This document shows, piece after piece, positions 46,266-55,821 of a DNA stretch of 64,000 nucleotides. The position numbers and the translations under genes are program-made. The DNA comes from an uncultured Thermogutta sp. Lineage in GTDB: Bacteria; Planctomycetota; Planctomycetia; Pirellulales; Thermoguttaceae. The stretch is taken from contig CAKZMM010000189.1 of the NCBI GenBank assembly GCA_937128505.1, forward strand, positions 45,268 through 109,267, given 5' to 3'. The notes under the pieces are model-generated. The model did not search any database, had not been told where the DNA came from, and worked only from the letters and a program-made list of their open reading frames with translations. Position 1 is the first letter of the stretch. Each line of letters opens with the position of its first letter.

Positions 46266-47498
46266 CAGTAGCTGACGATCTTTTACAAGCAGGCCCTCCG
46301 CACAGAGGACCGGATGCGCCCAAGTGGGCGACTCTGCCACCTTCCAACGTGCCTGAGGAACTAAGCGATTTTCCTTAAGCTCGAAGACCGAGAATTCCCC
46401 CGTTGTGACTAAACTAAAGATGTGGTTACCCCCCACAAGCAAGGCCGCATTTTCTCCCTGCCGGCCATCGCTTGCCCAAAGCACCTTGCCCGTCTCGGGA
46501 TCAAGGGACACGTACTGACCGCGCGCTTCCTGGGCAAAGCCTACCAATAATTCACCGGATAAAACGGGTGAACTCATGAACATCGAAACCCGATCCGCAT
46601 GCCACACCCGATTGGGCTTCAGTCCTTCCGGTGAGTTTTCGAGCCGGTACGCCGTTGTCCCACGCCGGTAGCCCGAAAAGAGGATAAGATCCCGCCAAAC
46701 AACCGGTGTTACGATGTTCATATCGTACTGCGTTGTAAAAGGGATCTTCCATAGGAGTTTGCCTGTCTTCGGATCCACGCCGATGCAAAATTGTTGAGAC
46801 TGTGTAATGAGTTGCCGCACGCCGGCCAATTCCGCGATGATCGGAGAAGTGTACGCGGGCCCATCCTCGTCCCACTGCCAGAGGATCTTGCCGGTGTTTA
46901 AATCAAAGGCCGTCAATGCGCCTTGATCGTGCCCGCCCACATGGGCAATAACGCAGTCGCCATCGACGATCGGTGACATCGAGGTGCCGTAAAGAGGTGA
47001 AGTGCGGGCAAATCGCCCAGAAAACTCCTGCTGCCAAAGCCGTTTGCCGGTTGTTGTATCCCAGCAGGTCAAAATCCCACTGATCCCCAGGGTTACAATA
47101 CGTCCTTGGCCCACGACAGGGGTGGATTTCGGGCCTTTACCGTGGTCCCGGGCGGCGGGGTTCATTTCGTAAGGTGCCGGGTATCGATCGCTCCACAACG
47201 GGCGACCATCGGCAAGTGACAAAGCGCGGAGCACTTCATCATCGCCCTGCCGGGCGAACTGATAAACCACCTGTCCTACCGCAACAGGCGAAGAATGACC
47301 TTCGCCCACTTCAACCTGCCAGACCTTTTGCCACTCCTTGGGCCAGCCGACCGCCGCCACGGGTTCGACGATACGACCATCGCGATTAGGCCCCCGCCAC
47401 TGAGGCCAATCGGCCCCCTTAACCTCGAGGCTTTGGCCCACCCAAAGTAGACCTCCGACCACAAATGGCAAGACTATCTGCTGGATTCTTCCGCACAT
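46248..47498 (-). CDS. PQQ-like beta-propeller protein (BamB-like)
   Basis: 416-residue exported protein: signal peptide about 1-29 (QIVLPFVVGGLLWVGQSL), then ADWPQWRGPNRDG, the usual opening of planctomycete outer-membrane-biogenesis (BamB-like) propellers. Repeats end in Trp-rich blades: DGRPLWSDRY, TGKRLWQQEF, TGKILWQWDEDG, TGKLLWKIPF, TGKVLWASDG. Single propeller; no PQQ or metal ligand is evident, so it is probably a binding/scaffold protein. AAAGG eight bases before ATG 47498. Same strand as the DUF3604 and HzsA-related genes but separated by 270 and 970 bp, so an operon is unlikely. Confidence 0.85.
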   Translation of the reverse strand: MCGRIQQIVLPFVVGGLLWVGQSLEVKGADWPQWRGPNRDGRIVEPVAAVGWPKEWQKVWQVEVGEGHSSPVAVGQVVYQFARQGDDEVLRALSLADGRPLWSDRYPAPYEMNPAARDHGKGPKSTPVVGQGRIVTLGISGILTCWDTTTGKRLWQQEFSGRFARTSPLYGTSMSPIVDGDCVIAHVGGHDQGALTAFDLNTGKILWQWDEDGPAYTSPIIAELAGVRQLITQSQQFCIGVDPKTGKLLWKIPFTTQYDMNIVTPVVWRDLILFSGYRRGTTAYRLENSPEGLKPNRVWHADRVSMFMSSPVLSGELLVGFAQEARGQYVSLDPETGKVLWASDGRQGENAALLVGGNHIFSLVTTGEFSVFELKENRLVPQARWKVAESPTWAHPVLCAEGLLVKDRQLLTLWKP

Positions 47499-47565
47499 TG
47501 ATAGAGCCTTTCTGTTTCTGGTGTTCGTCTTTTTGTAGAAACTCAGACCTTACCTGTAACGTCAC

Positions 47566-47700
47566 ACATTCGGAATCAGAGGTTCGGATTAAGGCGTCCG
47601 GACTTAAACCTTCTGACCTAGACCTTCGAAGTTAAACGTTCAGATCAAGATGTTTTGGAATCAAATGTTTTGCACTCAATCGTTCAAGGTACACGTGCGT
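47566..47700. repeat. Degenerate periodic repeat, about 14.5 or 29 bp
   Basis: A motif of the form (A/T)TCAAANGTTC recurs eight or so times with 12-16 bp spacing, e.g. ATCAGAGGTTCGG, TTAAACCTTCTG, TTAAACGTTCAG, ATCAAATGTTTTG, CTCAATCGTTCAAGG. Adjacent pairs give a clearer 28-29-bp period. It lies 70-200 bp upstream of the PQQ gene start on its promoter side. Confidence 0.55.
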
Positions 47701-48118
47701 TAAATACAAGGGCTTGAATGCGGAGGGTCGGATTCAGGAATCCATACTCACGAGTTGGGCTCCAGATCCAGCACATAAAGCATCTTCTTGCGGTCAAATC
47801 GTGGTACACAGATTTGAAAAACAAGGTTTCTTAATTTTCCACACGCGAAGCCTTACGATTGAAAACCTCAAAGTTTTAGGCCCGCATTCGGGGTTCCTTA
47901 TTAAGTTTTTTCAGATCTTAACACTTCGAGTGTTCCAAAGAGTGAAACAGAATACCCAGAACGTGAATTCGCACTCTGAGTTCCGAAGCAACTTCGTGCT
48001 CAAGGCACGTTTAGAAGATCCCAAGTTGTGTTGAAGCCGGTGTTCGAAGCACAATTGGCAAATCGCAAGTTTCTGAGCCTACCCCCCCACCAAGCTCGCA
48101 ATGTTCTGAGGACGAAAT

Positions 48119-48146
48119 TACTATTAGTCGCTTACTATTAGTCGCT
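48119..48146. repeat. Exact tandem repeat, 2 x 14 bp
   Basis: TACTATTAGTCGCT twice, then GACAATTATTAGGG as a decayed third copy (48147-48160). Confidence 0.8.
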
Positions 48147-48465
48147 GACAATTATTAGGGAAGTTGCTTCTGCCAAATAGTCCTCCGTCGAATTAATCCA
48201 TCGAATCAAGCGATGAATCAAAGAAAATTCGCGGACCCCAGCCCCCGAAAGTTGTCAGCTCTACAAGGCGCATAACGGAATTCCATTTTTTATTTTTAAT
48301 CTTGTAAGCGGATTACGCGATCGTCCAAAACTTCGTGCTCCGAAAGAGTCAACAAGATTATTGAGCCTTTTCGCGCGATTCGCTAATAATTTGCCTCGAC
48401 GCCCCCGGACTTCTTCCGCAGGCACACACAAAATGATTCCCCGGGCTCCGTTCGCAAACCAGGGG

Positions 48466-51400
48466 TTATTTTAAACTGGGCCAAACGATTTCGCCGCGGG
48501 CTTGGGCTTCGATTTGTTCATAACTCCCATAAAACTCGCTATTGCAATCTAGCCACAAGACTATGCGGTGAAGATCCTCCGCGGGTAGTGCCACGCCATA
48601 ATGTTCCGGCCCAAGGTACTTCATTAAAGGGGCTGCCGCCGCCCCGAATTGCCCTGCGATCGTCCGGCTTCCCCCGTGAATCCCTTGATTGATCGACCCA
48701 TTGCTCACGTGGTAATAAAACCCGTACTTGCCTGCTAAATTGGTGTACGATCGGGTCCAACCATAAGGGCCTTCCGAAACTCCGCTGAGATCCAAGGCAT
48801 TCTTTTCCCGGTGACACCCCACGCAATGCCGGTCCAAAACCGGCTGCACAAGGCGCACGAAATTGAACGGGTTGGCCCCATCTACCGGCGGCTCAATCTC
48901 GGAAGGCTTCCGTGTCAACGCTATCGCAGGGGAAAGGGACGACATGGGGGGATCGTGGCGTGGCTCATGACACCCTTGACAAACGAGCTTCTCGCCAGGG
49001 TGCGCATAAGTCACCGATCGCATGGACATTACGGCCATCCCCCGCTCGTCCAGTGCCTGGAAATACACGGGGATTCCCGGCGGCAAACGAAAATGAGCAC
49101 TCCCGTCTGCCTCCACGGGGACCGTTCCTAAAACGGCCCGGGCGTTCGTTTGATTGGCGACACCAATTCGTGGTTCATTGGGCGGCGGAGTGGACTTCGG
49201 AAGCAGTTGAATAACTCGCAGTGCCGTGATCTTTGTTCCCGCAGGCCATCGAAAATCGCTGTCGTACACGTTCACCAGCGCTACCGTCGCAGGCTCCGGA
49301 TCGCTTCCATCCTCGGGCCATCCTGCGGTCATCGCAGGCAAAACCGGCGGCACAGGGCGCGGGCGTAGCGGAATCGGGGTGGAACACGAAATTTTAGGAT
49401 CGCGGTACAGAAGCTCCTTATTGTCGTAACGATCGATCCAATAAATGCCCCGGTTTTTCGCGGCTGCATCATACACACACAAAAAGTCTTCTTCGCTCAG
49501 CGGCCAGGGTGTCCCGTAGACCATATACAAGTTGATCGGTCGCCCTTCGGCCTCGGGAAAAGGTACCTCGGGGGTCAGCCGCTCCAACTGCGACATCGCT
49601 CCATCATCAACGCGGCGGGGATCGATTAGCACAAGCGAGCCAAACTCGTGCCCATGGTGAGCGGCGGCCACCGCGACGAATTTCGGAGACTCCGGAATGG
49701 CCCGGATTTGCATCTCCATCCAGGGCCGACTTTCCCGCCGAATCGGATAATTCCCATGAGGACTACGCGGATTGCGTCCATCGGGGAAGCAAGTCCAAAT
49801 ATGGTGTGCTACATTGGTGTCACGATCGACATAGTCCCAACGCGTGTAAACGATCATTCCGTCGTTTGCCACGCTGGGATGCCACTCGTGGGTCTCATGA
49901 AAACTCAAGGGACGGATACGGCTTCCGTCGGCTTCCATGGCGAACAAGGTATACACTGGGCAGTGGCGGCCGCATCTTAAATAGCCGCCGCGACGCATGG
50001 AAATGAAGGCGATCCGGCCATCCGGAAGAAAGCATGGATCAAATTCGTCCCAGGCACCATCGGTCAACTGCTGAAGATCCGTGCCATCAGCTCGGCATCT
50101 AAAAATATGGTAACAGATCTCCGGGGCCCAATCGTACGCTTCCTTTCCCTGATACTTGGGCCAGGCTTTGGCCTCGCTATAGGCAAACAGGATCGTACTG
50201 GCGTCGAAAGACAACTCAGGCGAAAGGAAACTCCCGCCGGTCAATTTTTGTCCGGCCAACCGTCCGTTAGATACCGTGGAATTGTCTAAGATATCGACCA
50301 GTTTAGGCCTTTTGGTGAACGGATCGATCAAGGCGAAAAGTCCGCCCCCGGGCACCGCGTTGCATCCGTAGTATTGATCGCACATGTGGAAAACACCGGC
50401 CGGGTCGTGTCGCTTGATGAAAACAATGGCGTCAAAATCTAACAGCGGATTGCAAAAAGCAATTTCCCGGGCTATCCACCGCAATGAAAGATAGATTTCG
50501 CGGCGGGTTTTCTCCGGCACTTGTTCGTCGCTTCCCGCTTCTCGAAGACGCTCTTCCCAAAGATTCATCTGTTTTTTGAGTGACTCCAGCCGGTTACGTC
50601 GCTCCCCCGTGCAGCGGGGCTCGAGCCGATTTGCCAACTCCGCGGCTTTCACCAAGACTTCGCGGCAGTGCATTAGGCTAAAAGCGGGAAATCGCCCTTT
50701 GTGCGGATCCACGGGGGGACTAGCCACATCTACCCCATCCGGCAGCGTCCCCGGATAGGAGTATCTACCCACACTTTTTTGATCGGCGGGTTTCCCCAAA
50801 GCGATATTTTCCTCGGGGTTGTCGGCCGCGTAAACTTCCACCTCATCCAGAGCGAAGGAGCATATCCCGGGAACTCTCAGGCGAACCACCCGAGCCATTA
50901 CGTTTTTTTGAGCCAGGGGGATGACCAGGGGTTTCCCATCCATCGCTCCCCCGAAGACACTGCCGTCATGCTTGTAGATCAGTTCGAACTTATCTGACTC
51001 CGGGCCGGCGGCCACAAGAACCTCGAGATTTCGCGTGCGGGGGGCAGTATTCCGATCCATCCGATTGAACACCACCACTCTGTCCAACCGGTAAATTGCC
51101 CCTAAATCCACTTGCCACCACGGGTCTTTCTCACCGCTGGCGGTATGGAAGCCCCACCGACCGTTTTTCACGCCGTCGCATCCTCCCGCGGCGTCCTCTC
51201 GGGTCGTCACCCCAAATTCGTTGACCCGCACAACGCCGTCCGCCTCGGGATACCCCCACCGAGGATCAGCCCGCCACCGCCAGCGGTTGTCTCGATCAAT
51301 CCAGTCCGCTTCGATGAGCCGGACCATTTCCTGGGATACATCCACGGCCCGCTCCCGCAGTTTAGCTACATAGTGTGATCCGTCGGCAGAGCCGGATCCG

Positions 51401-51513
51401 ACGCCATCTTCAGCGGTCCCCGATCCTGCAAGCGTAGTCATTACCACTGAAAACCCCAATAGGAGGCATAACCGCCCCATGGGAACGTAACGCTTGGAAA
51501 CATGTGGCCTCAT
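48466..51513 (-). CDS. HzsA-related protein with discoidin-like domain and two CxxCH motifs
   Basis: Exported protein of 1015 residues. ATG 51513 is supported by GGGAGG nine bases upstream and is followed by a signal peptide (LCLLLGFSVVMTTLAG); the longer start at 51561 lacks both. About 100-240 is an F5/8-type C (discoidin) fold (DPWWQVDLGAIYRLDRVVVF ... FALDEVEVYA). The central part is a WD40/TolB-like propeller (DGTDLQQLTDGAWDEFDPCF, RIAFISMRRGGYLRCGRHCP), as in HzsA-related proteins. Near the C-terminus are two heme-type motifs, CQGCH (about 840) and CVGCH (about 890). It is related to, but not evidence for, anammox hydrazine synthase; no HzsB or HzsC partner is nearby. Confidence 0.82.
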   Translation of the reverse strand: MRPHVSKRYVPMGRLCLLLGFSVVMTTLAGSGTAEDGVGSGSADGSHYVAKLRERAVDVSQEMVRLIEADWIDRDNRWRWRADPRWGYPEADGVVRVNEFGVTTREDAAGGCDGVKNGRWGFHTASGEKDPWWQVDLGAIYRLDRVVVFNRMDRNTAPRTRNLEVLVAAGPESDKFELIYKHDGSVFGGAMDGKPLVIPLAQKNVMARVVRLRVPGICSFALDEVEVYAADNPEENIALGKPADQKSVGRYSYPGTLPDGVDVASPPVDPHKGRFPAFSLMHCREVLVKAAELANRLEPRCTGERRNRLESLKKQMNLWEERLREAGSDEQVPEKTRREIYLSLRWIAREIAFCNPLLDFDAIVFIKRHDPAGVFHMCDQYYGCNAVPGGGLFALIDPFTKRPKLVDILDNSTVSNGRLAGQKLTGGSFLSPELSFDASTILFAYSEAKAWPKYQGKEAYDWAPEICYHIFRCRADGTDLQQLTDGAWDEFDPCFLPDGRIAFISMRRGGYLRCGRHCPVYTLFAMEADGSRIRPLSFHETHEWHPSVANDGMIVYTRWDYVDRDTNVAHHIWTCFPDGRNPRSPHGNYPIRRESRPWMEMQIRAIPESPKFVAVAAAHHGHEFGSLVLIDPRRVDDGAMSQLERLTPEVPFPEAEGRPINLYMVYGTPWPLSEEDFLCVYDAAAKNRGIYWIDRYDNKELLYRDPKISCSTPIPLRPRPVPPVLPAMTAGWPEDGSDPEPATVALVNVYDSDFRWPAGTKITALRVIQLLPKSTPPPNEPRIGVANQTNARAVLGTVPVEADGSAHFRLPPGIPVYFQALDERGMAVMSMRSVTYAHPGEKLVCQGCHEPRHDPPMSSLSPAIALTRKPSEIEPPVDGANPFNFVRLVQPVLDRHCVGCHREKNALDLSGVSEGPYGWTRSYTNLAGKYGFYYHVSNGSINQGIHGGSRTIAGQFGAAAAPLMKYLGPEHYGVALPAEDLHRIVLWLDCNSEFYGSYEQIEAQARGEIVWPSLK

Positions 51514-51657
51514 GGAATTCAGCCTCCCAGGTGATCGCCACCAGAGCACTGCATCCACCAACTAAGCCCGCGTTTTTCAGGCTTCGAAAGATCTGGTGGT
51601 GCTCGGTTCCAAGATCCGGGGGTCCTCGGTGCCTTTGAAATGCGTTGACCTTGTGGT

Positions 51658-51729
51658 TTGATCAACGAACGTATCGGGGGTTTGATCAACCAACTTATCG
51701 CTGATTTGATCAACCAACGTATCCGTTTG
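51658..51729. repeat. Tandem repeat, 3 x 24 bp
   Basis: Units 51658-51681, 51682-51705 and 51706-51729 share TTGATCAAC-AAC-TATC and differ mainly in the last six bases. Upstream of the HzsA-related gene start (51513). Confidence 0.88.
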
Positions 51730-52882
51730 CCTGAGAAATCCGCTCGTTTTTAGGACGGCTTTCTTAAGGAAACCAGACGTGCAGATTAAGACTGCGTTTG
51801 AGAGGTGCCAACGTGAGTCGTCGCCAAAACCCCTTGTTTTCGCAGACACGCGTGCCATGATGAAAAACTTGTGTCTCGCAGCACGAAGTGAAGCCCCGAA
51901 ACATTATGAAATCTGATTGGAAAGTGCGAAATTAAAAAACGCCAAATACTGCGAACGAACTGCGGATTGCTTTTTTGCTACTGGAACACCTATCGTTCTT
52001 GGCCGCGGTTTGGGCCTCCACGTCAGTTCGCGTAGGATTGATTGGCCGATTACTGAGCCCACGGTAATGGAACGCCGCTCCTAAAAACACTTTGGGGCAA
52101 GATTTTAGCGTGTAATTTCGGCGAGCTTTGTGGGCTGAAAATTCCGGCAGGTTTCCTAGGTGCCCGTTATCAGGGAGTTAACCCGGTATCTAAACTGGGG
52201 AATACAGTTGCGAAAGTTGAGTATTCAGGCTCTCTAAAGATAAAGATATGGGCTACCGGGGATTCTGTTTGTTCATCACGGTGATTCATCCGGCGATGAA
52301 TCCGCTCAACGGCCGCGCCTTTAATTGCTTAAGCCAGTTGAACACAAGTTACAGACGACGTGGGAGATCATTTGCTGGGACTTCCGGCTTAAATCGAGCA
52401 AGAGATATATTTCCCATAGCTCTGAAAATATTTCCCTAGCTCTTAAGAACTCGCACGTCGTTTCGCTGACCTACGTTTTGCTTTTGAATTGAAAAAATGT
52501 GGTAAAAACTTTTGCGCCATTTACGTTACACGAGCGATTTGCCTTGCATCGGACCGGTGACGGACCATTTTAAGCGGTCTTTAGTCTTTTACCCGGTTTT
52601 TTCAGGCTCTGAAGTCGAAATATAAAGTGGCGATCAACCCCTCACAATAGCCCGGAAAGGTCGCTCCGTTTCAGCCGTAGCCTTTAAGGGCCCTTTGTGG
52701 CTCACACAATTCCCCGAGTCTTATACCTCGAACCTGATTTCGAAATCTCGTATACCTCTCGGATACGAGTCTTCACCCCCCGTTCGTCGCAGGTATTCGC
52801 CCTCATTTCCGAGCCGCATTTTCATCCCGGGGCTCCTTTAGGATTAGCAAAAGGGGCGTTGACCTGGTAAGATATATCAAGA

Positions 52883-53054
52883 GGGAACTAAACTTTTGTT
52901 TCCCCCCAATACCCGGGCGTTTTCCCTTCGGTATTCCGGGGTGCTCCCGCGGTGGAAAAAACGGGGGTTCAGTCCAAAGCTGCCGTTCCTCCGGCGTTTA
53001 CGAGCGGAAGCGGGAGGGTCTTTTGAGGGGGAAACTCCCCTCATATGACGGCAG
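52883..53054 (+). promoter_or_regulatory. Structured leader upstream of ribBA
   Basis: Two hairpins, GGGAA (52883-52887)/TTCCC (52900-52904) and AATACC (52908-52913)/GGTATT (52930-52935), precede a three-way-junction-like fold. In that fold CTGCCGT (52980-52986)/ACGGCAG (53048-53054) encloses CCTCC (52988-52992)/GGAGG (53013-53017) and TGAGGGG (53024-53030)/CCCCTCA (53037-53043). It ends 80 nt before the ribBA ATG. The conserved FMN-riboswitch blocks were not found. Confidence 0.4.
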
Positions 53055-53133
53055 TTGCTGTGGCTAGCTGTAACAATTAGGCAATTAGTAATCAGTTCAG
53101 CAGTCACTGTAGCAATAGTTCAACTGAGATCCG

Positions 53134-54369
53134 ATGAGCACCGGGAACCAAGAAAAGGGAAGCCAGTTTTCCCCGATTGACGACGTCATCGAGGCGATAT
53201 CTCGCGGCCAGTTAGTGATTGTCTTGGATGACGAGGATCGCGAGAACGAAGGGGATTTTATTTGCGCGGCCGAAAAGGTCACTCCGGAAATCATAAATTT
53301 CATGATCACCCATGGCCGCGGGCTGGTTTGCGTCCCCTTACTCCCGGAAGTTTGCCGTCGGTTGGAATTGCATCCCATTGTGGAGCACAACACCGCTCCA
53401 TTAGGGACGCAGTTCACTGTGCCGGTTGACCACCGGAGTTGTCGAACGGGAATCACGGCACCGGAGCGAGCCCGAACGATCCGCGCTTTGGTAGATCCCG
53501 ACAGCAAACCCTCAGATTTTGTCCGGCCCGGGCATGTTTACCCCTTGCAGGCGAAGGAAGGGGGCGTGCTTCGCCGCGCAGGACACACGGAAAGTGCCGT
53601 GGATCTTGCGCGAATGGCCGGGTTAAGTCCGGCCGGCGTCTTGTGCGAGATCCTGAACGCCGAAGGCGATCGCGCATCCCGCGAGGAACTTTTAGCCCTT
53701 GCCAAAAAGTTTCGCATGCCGATCATTCGGATCGAGGATTTGATCCGCTATCGGCGGCGGATGGAGAAGCTGGTGTATCGCGTCGCCGACGCGAAGCTCC
53801 CGACAAAATACGGACCGGCGCGGATTATCGTATATCGAGTCAAGTATGAGTCCCAAGAACCAATGGCCATTGTCTTTGGAGAGCCGGAAAATGCTGCTGC
53901 GCCTTTAGTGCGGTTGCATTCCTCCTGTTTTACGGGCGATTTGCTGGAATCACTGCGTTGCGATTGTGGGGACCAACTTCATTTGGCCCTCGAGATGATT
54001 GGGCAGGAGGGGGTCGGTGCCCTGGTGTACTTGCCTCAGGAGGGGCGCGGAATCGGTCTGGCCGAAAAAATCAAGGCTTATGCCCTCCAAGATCAAGGTT
54101 TAGACACGGTGGAGGCAAATCTGGCCTTGGGGCATCAGGCCGATGCGAGGGACTATGGGGTAGGAATCCAAGTGCTGAAAGATCTGGGGTTATCTCGCGT
54201 TCGATTGCTCACCAATAACCCCAAGAAAACAGACGCATTCATTTACGGTGGCTTTGATCTCCAAGTGGTAGATCAGGTTCCCATTCTGGGACCGGTGCGG
54301 GAGGAAAATGCGCGTTATTTGGCAACAAAACGCGACAAATTGGGTCACCTTCTCCCCCCGAGTTTTTGA
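53134..54369 (+). CDS. ribBA: Bifunctional DHBP synthase / GTP cyclohydrolase II
   Basis: Supplies both riboflavin precursors: 3,4-dihydroxy-2-butanone 4-phosphate (RibB half) and the pyrimidine from GTP (RibA half). 411 residues. RibB half about 1-205 with DDEDRENEGDF and THGRGLVCVPL; HTESAVDLARMAG is intact. RibA half about 210-411 with zinc ligands Cys265, Cys276 and Cys278 (CFTGDLLESLRCDC), QEGRGIGLAEKIKAYALQD and the LLTNNPKK end motif. The start ATG 53134 has only a weak GAG site. No other rib genes adjoin it. Upstream is a structured leader. Confidence 0.96.
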   Translation: MSTGNQEKGSQFSPIDDVIEAISRGQLVIVLDDEDRENEGDFICAAEKVTPEIINFMITHGRGLVCVPLLPEVCRRLELHPIVEHNTAPLGTQFTVPVDHRSCRTGITAPERARTIRALVDPDSKPSDFVRPGHVYPLQAKEGGVLRRAGHTESAVDLARMAGLSPAGVLCEILNAEGDRASREELLALAKKFRMPIIRIEDLIRYRRRMEKLVYRVADAKLPTKYGPARIIVYRVKYESQEPMAIVFGEPENAAAPLVRLHSSCFTGDLLESLRCDCGDQLHLALEMIGQEGVGALVYLPQEGRGIGLAEKIKAYALQDQGLDTVEANLALGHQADARDYGVGIQVLKDLGLSRVRLLTNNPKKTDAFIYGGFDLQVVDQVPILGPVREENARYLATKRDKLGHLLPPSF

Positions 54370-55012
54370 ACTTCTTCTTGTATCCGTGCCTTCCTAAATT
54401 TGGTAAGTCCCCACCCAAATGCGCAACCCCATTTCAGCCGGAGCCGCCAAGCTTTCATCAGCTACCTTTCGGAGTTTCTCACCCGCTTCGCGGATCCCCC
54501 GCGTAGCGACGGCTGGAACTGGAGGCGCTCGAGGTGGAGCACATCGGAATGCCCGGAGTTTGTGCCGGAAGAGGTTCGGGCCGATTCCGGCGCGCAAAAA
54601 CGCTTAAAAGTTACCAGAGTTTTTGTGCGTTATCTCTTTTTGTCCAATAACTCGAATAAACAAGGTGGAATAGTTGATTTGAGTAAATCAGGTGGGAATG
54701 GTAGGGCCATAATTCAGTCGTTACGTTAAACTAGTAGGCCTATTTACCTCCGGTATCAGGATGGGGGTGATCGCGGAAATTGATTGAAGTTCTTTTGAAG
54801 GTTGCTACCAGTCATAGCCTCTCCGCTCTGTAGCAGCGATTATCGGTGGCGTCATCATGGACCTTCGGTTTGATCGCCTCATCTTCGGCCGCATGTCGTT
54901 GACAGCCGCTCTACTGCCTTGTAGAAAAGCTGCAACCAAACATCCCGTGTGGCAGACCGCGCGGCCAGGCAGGATTTATCCGTGAGTTTTCATAACCCGG
55001 CGAGTGTGAGAT
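54370..55012. other. 643-bp gap before the ATP synthase cluster
   Basis: No convincing gene, repeat array or terminator. Two overlapping ORFs on opposite strands near 54394-54729 look random. The promoter of the atp cluster should lie here but is not recognisable. Confidence 0.45.
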
Positions 55013-55249
55013 ATGGCTGAAAAGCCGGGAGAAGATCGCTCGGCGATTGGGGTGGGCTTCGTTTGGGCGGCTCGAATCACTTCTCTGGGTTTGGAGATGG
55101 TGATTCCCGCAGTATTTGGCCAATGGTTGGATGGGTTTTGGGGAACCAGTCCGTGGCTTTTGATTGCCGGAGCGGGGATCGGTATAATTACCGGAATAAT
55201 TCACTTGCTAAAGATAGCGACGGCAGGGATTTCTGGCGAAAATAGGTGA
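55013..55249 (+). CDS. atpZ: AtpZ/AtpI-family protein (ATP synthase gene 1)
   Basis: Small membrane protein of 78 residues that usually opens bacterial atp operons and is thought to help assembly or Mg/Ca transport. Two hydrophobic helices: about 13-33 (GFVWAARITSLGLEMVIPAV) and 48-67 (LLIAGAGIGIITGIIHLLKI), with the conserved GQWLD turn between them. Weak ribosome binding site (GTGAGA). Position upstream of atpI and atpB supports the call. Confidence 0.8.
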   Translation: MAEKPGEDRSAIGVGFVWAARITSLGLEMVIPAVFGQWLDGFWGTSPWLLIAGAGIGIITGIIHLLKIATAGISGENR

Positions 55250-55524
55250 TATAGGTAGAATGCAAAATATTTTCAATTCTCAGCAACTTGCTCCTAAATT
55301 ACTGAGTATTTGACGGGCGTAGCGCATCCTCAGGTGGCAAAACATACCCGCGACAGGTTTTAAGGGTTTCGCTTTCTCGACTTTGTGTGTCGGTTGTCTT
55401 AACCACCACTTTGCGCTACATGCAACTATTGCCTTTAAGACGTAGCAGATGGCGGGAACGGGCGTGTACGGCTCCTACAAAATCCCAAAGATCTAAAGTT
55501 TGGTAGTGTTTGCCGCAATTTGTG

Positions 55525-55821
55525 ATGAATAGTGAGGTGATTTGGACAATATTCTGTGCAATTGTCCTTTGCTTTGGGAGCCTTTTGGCATCGAGAGCAT
55601 TGAGCTGGGTGTTCGGCCGAAAAGCAAAAGACCCTTCGTTGCTTTGGTTTTGGGGTACTATACCAAGAATGGGGGTACCGCTAATTGGGATTGCGATGGT
55701 GCTGGCGATTCTCCCCTTTGATACGGCAGTGGTTTTCACCATCGCAACCCTCTCGACATACCTCGTGATTTTGGCGATTGAAGCTGGGGTTGCTATGGCT
55801 GCCCTGAGAAGGCGATCTTAA
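55525..55821 (+). CDS. AtpI-like membrane protein
   Basis: Small integral membrane protein between atpZ and atpB, where AtpI is usually found. From ATG 55525 it is 98 residues with three hydrophobic helices (VIWTIFCAIVLCFGSLLAS, GVPLIGIAMVLAILPF, IATLSTYLVILAIEAGVAMAA split over its length). A TTG start at 55510 is an alternative; neither has a good ribosome binding site. Sequence is too divergent to assign firmly; position and topology are the main evidence. Confidence 0.65.
   Translation: MNSEVIWTIFCAIVLCFGSLLASRALSWVFGRKAKDPSLLWFWGTIPRMGVPLIGIAMVLAILPFDTAVVFTIATLSTYLVILAIEAGVAMAALRRRS

Larger units (their letters stand above)
47499..48465. other. 967-bp gap with degenerate repeats
   Basis: No credible gene. 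The upstream part carries a decayed 14-15/29-bp repeat (47566-47700). Further on are a perfect hairpin AACACT-TCG-AGTGTT (47921-47935) and an exact 14-bp tandem pair TACTATTAGTCGCT (48119-48132 and 48133-48146) with a third decayed copy. The promoter of the PQQ gene should be in the first hundred bases above 47498. Confidence 0.55.
51514..53133. other. 1620-bp divergent gap before ribBA
   Basis: No credible gene. It carries the 3 x 24-bp array at 51658-51729, a hairpin CTCGTAT (52747-52753) / ATACGAG (52763-52769), and a structured stretch at 52883-53054 just before ribBA. Minus-strand ORFs over the array consist of repeated octapeptides and are not believed. Confidence 0.55.

Noticed and set aside
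48466..51513. True hydrazine synthase alpha subunit (anammox)
   Set aside because: No beta/gamma partner genes or other anammox genes nearby, and the N-terminal discoidin-like domain differs; called HzsA-related only.
52883..53054. FMN riboswitch upstream of ribBA
   Set aside because: The conserved FMN-element sequence blocks were not found, although the region is structured; listed only as a candidate leader.
54400..54729. 109-codon plus-strand ORF before atpZ
   Set aside because: Random-looking composition and an equally long ORF on the opposite strand; no start signal.
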